Assembly: GCA_020216575.1 (NCBI GenBank)
Contig: JAIUYC010000085.1
Span: forward strand, 1-9,281
Source: Coleofasciculus sp. S288
Lineage (GTDB): Bacteria; Cyanobacteriota; Cyanobacteriia; Cyanobacteriales; Coleofasciculaceae
Length of the DNA stretch: 9,281 nucleotides
Direction: 5' to 3'
Position 1 is the stretch's first letter. The number at the start of each line of letters is the position of its first letter. Both the position numbers and the translations under genes were made by a program. Below, in pieces: positions 6,064-9,281 of this stretch. The notes under the pieces were generated by a model. That model ran no database searches and was not told the DNA's origin. It was given only the letters and a program-made list of their open reading frames with translations.

Positions 6064-6939
6064 ATGTTTCAGCGTTGCCTAATCTGCACTGATTTTTCTG
6101 ACGGTCTGTATCGCCTTACAGAGTTTGTACCTAGTTTGGCTGCTAGTGGCATCAAGCAGATCGTCTTCTTGCATAGTGTTCCCCTCTGGAAAGAAGGACA
6201 AATTCCTCGAATCGATGAAGAAAAAATAATTGCAGCACGCGAGCGCCTCCAACAGCGATTGAAAAACATCCCAGAGGGTGTGGAAGTCAACATAGAGATT
6301 CCCTCAGGTCGTCCGGCTGATACGATTCCCAAAGTGGCACAGAATTATCAAGCGGATGTCGTCATCTTAGGCACACCCATTCGTAGCTTGTTGGAAGAAA
6401 AGCTCTTTGGCAGCACGACAGCAGCACTGGCAAAAGCCTGTGCTAGACCTCTGCTCATCCTGCGACCACAACTCATTTCGACTTATACCTGTGAAGAATT
6501 GGAGTTGCGCTGTCGGCATTTATGGCGGTATTTCTTAATTCCCTATGATGGGAGTAGCGCTTCTAAATATGTTATCCAACAAATCAAAGAGTATGCCCAA
6601 AAGCGACCCGAAAATTCCCTGCAAGAGTGCAGGTTAATCTGGATTGTTGACGAAGGGGGGCGTAGAGCAATACCCAAAGATTACCAGCTACAGGAAGCCA
6701 AAGAGAAACTGGAACCTGTGAAAGCTGAGTTGGAACAGCTAGGGTTGGAAGTCAATGCAGAGGTGCGACTGGGAGAACCCTATGAAGAGATTTTAGATGC
6801 GGGTGTCGAATGCGATATCAGTGCGATCGCAATTTCCTCTGATCGTTTAGGGACAATTGCTGAGTTGCCATTGGGTAGCTTTGCCGGGGAATTGATGCGT
6901 CGTTGTTGGCATCCTGTACTTTTCTTCCCACCCAAATAG
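6064..6939 (+). CDS. Tandem-domain universal stress protein (UspA family)
   Basis: This 291-residue soluble protein has two UspA domains. Domain 1 (about 1-136) opens with CLICTDFSDG; domain 2 (about 155-291) opens with YFLIPYDGSS. UspA proteins are cytoplasmic stress and starvation factors; some bind ATP through G-2X-G-9X-G(S/T). In domain 1 the spacing is exact but the second Gly is Ile: G103-TP-I106, then nine residues, then G116-S. In domain 2 the first two Gly are replaced (Ser258, Arg261) and only G271-S remains. ATP binding may therefore be weak or limited to domain 1; this is inference. The ATG is the first start after an in-frame TAG at 6040-6042 and matches the usual family start. 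No clear ribosome site precedes it. It lies 378 bases after nblA and is probably a separate unit. The family call is sure; the physiological role is not known. Confidence 0.9.
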   Translation: MFQRCLICTDFSDGLYRLTEFVPSLAASGIKQIVFLHSVPLWKEGQIPRIDEEKIIAARERLQQRLKNIPEGVEVNIEIPSGRPADTIPKVAQNYQADVVILGTPIRSLLEEKLFGSTTAALAKACARPLLILRPQLISTYTCEELELRCRHLWRYFLIPYDGSSASKYVIQQIKEYAQKRPENSLQECRLIWIVDEGGRRAIPKDYQLQEAKEKLEPVKAELEQLGLEVNAEVRLGEPYEEILDAGVECDISAIAISSDRLGTIAELPLGSFAGELMRRCWHPVLFFPPK

Positions 6940-6991
6940 CACAGCAGACATCCCTAAACCAGCTCAGCAAAAGTTTATCCACCAGTTATCC

Positions 6992-7021
6992 GAGCAGGGG
7001 GAGCAGGGGGAGCAGGGGGAG
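6992..7021. repeat. Nonanucleotide tandem repeat (GAGCAGGGG)x3 plus GAG
   Basis: Three perfect copies of the 9-mer and a partial fourth lie in the gap between the stress protein gene and the secreted protein gene. G-rich repeats of this form are typical intergenic repeats in filamentous cyanobacteria. The 218-base gap (6940-7157) shows nothing else firm. Confidence 0.75.
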
Positions 7022-7157
7022 AATTTTTACTGGTGGGTTATTTCTGCCAGCTTGCACTAGCTACATTGAGGAGCGATGGGGAGACTGTTGCATAAATGTC
7101 AAAAACAAGGGTGATAGGTACTACAGCGACGTAGACAACCTAATCATCCAGGTTGAC

Positions 7158-7586
7158 ATGAAAAAACGTTTTCTCACAGGAGCGCTCCTCACAACTAGTT
7201 CTATACTCACTCCTACCCTTCCGGTTGTAGCTGATACTTGGATTGCTCGCTGCAATGGACTTGAATTTAACTTTGATCGAGCACGAACGGGTGCAACCGA
7301 TTTTTCGGGTGGACTTATATACATGGATGCCAATTTCCCAACTGGCTTACAAACCGTTCAAATTGCCAACGGGAAAATTCAGTATGTTGATGCTGATTCA
7401 GTACGGGCGGTTTTCAATCGGGCAGGCTTGAGTGGAGGCGATTTTAACAATAATGTGCAAATTGGCATCACTCGCCTAGCTGGGGAAGCGAACCAAGCTC
7501 GTGTAGTGATTCGCCATCGTCACCCTAGCACAGGCGATTTAACTACAGGCACGTTTTGTAACTCTATCTTAGAGATTAGTCCTTGA
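7158..7586 (+). CDS. Small secreted protein, not recognised
   Basis: A 142-residue protein starts with a clear signal peptide: MKKR, a hydrophobic stretch to about residue 24, and a likely cut after VVA25. The mature part of about 117 residues has only two cysteines, Cys32 and Cys134, near its two ends; they could form one disulfide after export. The sequence is otherwise rich in Gly, Asn and Val with alternating polar and hydrophobic residues, which suggests a compact beta-rich fold (inference). The frame stays open upstream to 6903, but that part overlaps the stress protein gene and reads through the nonamer repeat, and the signal peptide marks 7158 as the start. A weak AGG lies about five bases upstream. 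It faces the minus-strand secreted protein gene tail to tail. No family was recognised. Confidence 0.7.
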   Translation: MKKRFLTGALLTTSSILTPTLPVVADTWIARCNGLEFNFDRARTGATDFSGGLIYMDANFPTGLQTVQIANGKIQYVDADSVRAVFNRAGLSGGDFNNNVQIGITRLAGEANQARVVIRHRHPSTGDLTTGTFCNSILEISP

Positions 7587-7699
7587 CCAAGCAATTAATC
7601 TAGGCTTCTAAGGCTTCTTGTCAATTCAGCCAAACCTATTGAACTACAGCGCATTTAGATTTGCGATCGCATTATTCGCCTGGTAGATGGAAGGCTGAG

Positions 7700-8044
7700 T
7701 TACAGCTTATCAAAGTTCAATGTACCCTGTCTTTGTTGCTCAAAGAGCTGCTGTTGCAGAGAGGGAGGTTGCCGTAAAGTCTGCCGGATTTCTTCTTCTG
7801 CTATTTGTTGGAGATTTGGCAGCTCCGCTTGGTCTAGCTGTAGGAATAAATACAATAGCGGCTCTTCCTCGGCAAGTCTCTGCAATTGCCGTATTTGTGA
7901 CGGTTTATTGAGTTGATCAATTCGTGACGGCAATTCTTGCACAATGGCTTCACTTGGTGAATCCACACGCTGTTGTGCCTTTGTTGGAATCGCCCAACTC
8001 AACAGACTCAAACCAATAGCTGCGGCAAGGATTTTTGAGTTCAT
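7700..8044 (-). CDS. Small secreted protein, Gln/Glu/Leu-rich, not recognised
   Basis: The protein has 114 residues. MNSK, a hydrophobic stretch (residues 5-19) and a cleavage site after TKA23 make a good signal peptide. The mature part is about 90 residues, contains no cysteine, and is rich in Gln, Leu and Glu (for example IRQLQRLAEEEP and QIAEEEIRQTLRQ), so it is probably helical. It would lie in the periplasm or outside the cell. The only AGGAG on its strand lies 19 bases before the ATG, too far for a normal ribosome site, so the start rests on the signal peptide. A possible extended -10 (TGCTATACA on the minus strand, ending at 8080) lies upstream. The opposite strand has a shorter frame (7720-7911) without a signal peptide, judged to be a shadow. 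No family was recognised. Confidence 0.65.
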   Translation of the reverse strand: MNSKILAAAIGLSLLSWAIPTKAQQRVDSPSEAIVQELPSRIDQLNKPSQIRQLQRLAEEEPLLYLFLQLDQAELPNLQQIAEEEIRQTLRQPPSLQQQLFEQQRQGTLNFDKL

Positions 8045-8079
8045 CGCGTCAAACCAAATCGCGCTCCTTACAGTTTAGT

Positions 8080-8107
8080 TGTATAGCAGTCGCCAAGGCG
8101 ATTAGGA
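8080..8107. repeat. Hairpin-bearing intergenic sequence, possible dispersed repeat
   Basis: TCGCC (8090-8094) and GGCGA (8097-8101) form a tight 5-bp hairpin with a two-base loop, inside TATAGCAGTCGCCAAGGCGA. The wording resembles sequences I recall as dispersed in filamentous cyanobacterial genomes; this cannot be confirmed from one copy. The rest of the gap 8045-8228 shows nothing else firm. Confidence 0.35.
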
Positions 8108-8228
8108 CACAGCCAAATCCCGAAACCTTGACCCGTCAATATGCATCCATAAAAGCCTTCTGCCCGATTGGTGAGCCTGTCGAACCACTGCCTTTGCTAT
8201 ATCTATTCTGGTTCTGGCAAACAAAGCA

Positions 8229-8729
8229 TCAGACTGATGTTTCAGTTTCCTTTGCAGCTTCAGCAAAACGCTGCTGGCGTTCCTTAGACTTTCCCTCTCC
8301 ACCCTCAACGGGATACAACGAACAGAATAGAGCCGGACCCACTGCTTTTGTTCCACCCTCGTAAATCGCTTCAGCAGTTTTGAGCTTATAGATTTCGTGA
8401 TAGAAACCTACTCCTTTACCTTGGTTCTCCATCAACCAACTCCACCAGCGCGTATGGGGAAGCTGACGCGCCCAACGGTCTAGATCCTCATACGAACGCC
8501 AGTACTGCATCAACACCGGTCCTTCTGATGTCATCATAGGACGGTTCAGCAGCAGTCCTTCGGCATGAGCGGCTTGGACGGCAGGGAAAACTTCCTGATG
8601 GACACCCGATTCTTCGTAAAGGCGTTGCCCCTCTTCAGTGTGGTACTGTACCCCGAAGAAAGCGAGGCACAGAGTTGGATGTTCCCACAGAGCAGCAATG
8701 TATGCTCGATCAACAGGAGGTTCAGGCAT
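8229..8729 (-). CDS. DUF4188 / fungal monooxygenase af470-like domain protein
   Basis: From this start the protein has 166 residues. It has the hallmarks of the DUF4188 family, which Pfam links to a monooxygenase-like protein of fungal fumagillin synthesis: LMQYWRSYEDLDRWAR (73-88), then PHTRWWSWL, GKGVGFYHEIY (104-114) and AEAIYEGG followed by GPALF. The fold is of the small ferredoxin-like ABM type, often able to handle organic substrates without a cofactor; the substrate here is unknown. The last 20 residues or so are charged and probably disordered. The start is uncertain. A TTG at 8783 and GTG at 8780 lie just after an in-frame TAA (8784-8786); the ATG at 8729 was preferred because it opens directly into the conserved part. 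No ribosome site supports any of them. It ends 184 bases before the secreted protein gene on the same strand. Confidence 0.8.
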   Translation of the reverse strand: MPEPPVDRAYIAALWEHPTLCLAFFGVQYHTEEGQRLYEESGVHQEVFPAVQAAHAEGLLLNRPMMTSEGPVLMQYWRSYEDLDRWARQLPHTRWWSWLMENQGKGVGFYHEIYKLKTAEAIYEGGTKAVGPALFCSLYPVEGGEGKSKERQQRFAEAAKETETSV

Positions 8730-8864
8730 GAAATGTTGACTGTCGGGTTTGTCAAGGATGTATGTTTTAGCGTAACCCACCAATTAACTGCTGCGATCGC
8801 AATGCCGTGGTGTATGCATGGGTTTCGTGACCTCAACTCAACCTACGCATTTGAGAATTCTTAG

Positions 8865-9281
8865 TCAATTAGGTGTTGATGGTGTTTCCGGCAGAAACTC
8901 ATCATTCAATACTTCTTCTAACTCATACGGACACTGCTGAGGAAATTTCTCTAATGGCAATCTAGTTTCAGCTTTGGCTTGCTTGATTGCTTGTGGGTAA
9001 CACTCGGTAAAAATGCTTTCCAGATAGGGGTGAAGGCTCGGCGAGTCGTTGAGCGCTTCTCGAATACGTCTACGATGCTCAACAATGCTACCTTCCCAGC
9101 TTCCACTTCTGCATTCTGGCTGGAACTGCCATTTGAGTAAGTGAACCAAAACAACAATCAGGTTACTCTTCAAGCTTCTCCGTTCACTCCTCCCCATGTC
9201 CTCGATTTCCTCTATCAGATTGCCCCAATCCACACTTGCATAGTCCTGACTCCGCAATTTTCTTACGGTGGTTTCTATCCA
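8865..9281 (-). CDS. DUF29 family protein, 5' end beyond the window
   Basis: The visible 138 residues are the main part of a DUF29 protein, a family abundant and often multicopy in cyanobacteria and without a known function. Diagnostic segments are WIETTVRKLRSQDY at the window edge, WGNLIEEIEDMGRSERR, LLKWQFQPECRSGSW, EHRRRIREALNDSPSL and LPLEKFPQQCPYELEEVLNDEFLP. The frame is open to the last base (9279-9281 = TGG on the minus strand), and DUF29 proteins normally carry about ten to fifteen more residues before this point. The gene is therefore cut by the window rather than starting at the TTG at 9257. It ends with TGA at 8865-8867, 135 bases before the DUF4188 gene on the same strand. Confidence 0.9.
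   Translation of the reverse strand, partial: WIETTVRKLRSQDYASVDWGNLIEEIEDMGRSERRSLKSNLIVVLVHLLKWQFQPECRSGSWEGSIVEHRRRIREALNDSPSLHPYLESIFTECYPQAIKQAKAETRLPLEKFPQQCPYELEEVLNDEFLPETPSTPN

Noticed and set aside
6903..7157. In-frame upstream extension of the small secreted protein
   Set aside because: It overlaps the end of the universal stress gene, reads through the nonamer repeat as an SRG-type repeat, and would bury a clear signal peptide.
8102..8356. 84-codon minus-strand frame overlapping the end of the DUF4188 gene
   Set aside because: Out of frame with a recognised family over most of its overlap and without any sign of a protein family; a shadow.
8730..8783. TTG/GTG-started N-terminal extension of the DUF4188 protein
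   Set aside because: It begins directly after a stop codon, lacks a ribosome site and is not part of the conserved domain; it remains possible.

Overview
The window looks like a cyanobacterial chromosome segment. It carries eleven copies of the HIP1 octamer GCGATCGC (starting at 341, 1160, 1625, 2483, 4356, 4472, 4805, 6020, 6823, 7663 and 8793). It also holds an unmistakable nblA (phycobilisome degradation adaptor), a DUF29 gene, and heptanucleotide and nonanucleotide tandem repeats of the kind common in filamentous cyanobacteria. The species cannot be named from this; a filamentous, phycobilisome-containing cyanobacterium is the inference.

Left part (1-4522, + strand): a two-gene protein-sorting module. 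The first gene is an exosortase-family transpeptidase fused to a C-terminal EpsI-like domain; it best fits exosortase O. Ninety bases downstream is a 924-residue membrane protein with VIT and VWA domains that ends in a textbook PEP-CTERM tail, so it is very probably the dedicated substrate. Heptamer repeats lie both inside the exosortase gene (the linker between its two domains) and across its stop codon and the spacer.

Middle (4523-6063): about 960 bases without a convincing gene. This stretch holds a 90-bp MITE-like element, a second long stem-loop, an NtcA-like site and other repeats. nblA (5485-5685) follows with a strong ribosome binding site, then about 380 bases without a gene containing a hairpin and a perfect 12-bp palindrome.

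Right part: a tandem universal stress protein (6064-6939, +); a nonamer repeat; a small unrecognised secreted protein (7158-7586, +); and then three minus-strand genes: a small unrecognised secreted protein (7700-8044), a DUF4188/monooxygenase-like protein (8229-8729), and a DUF29 protein whose 5' end runs off the right edge (8865-9281).

The exosortase and its target form one functional unit. nblA and the universal stress protein are both plausible stress or starvation genes, but nothing shows they are co-transcribed. The right-hand genes look like ordinary chromosomal accessory genes.
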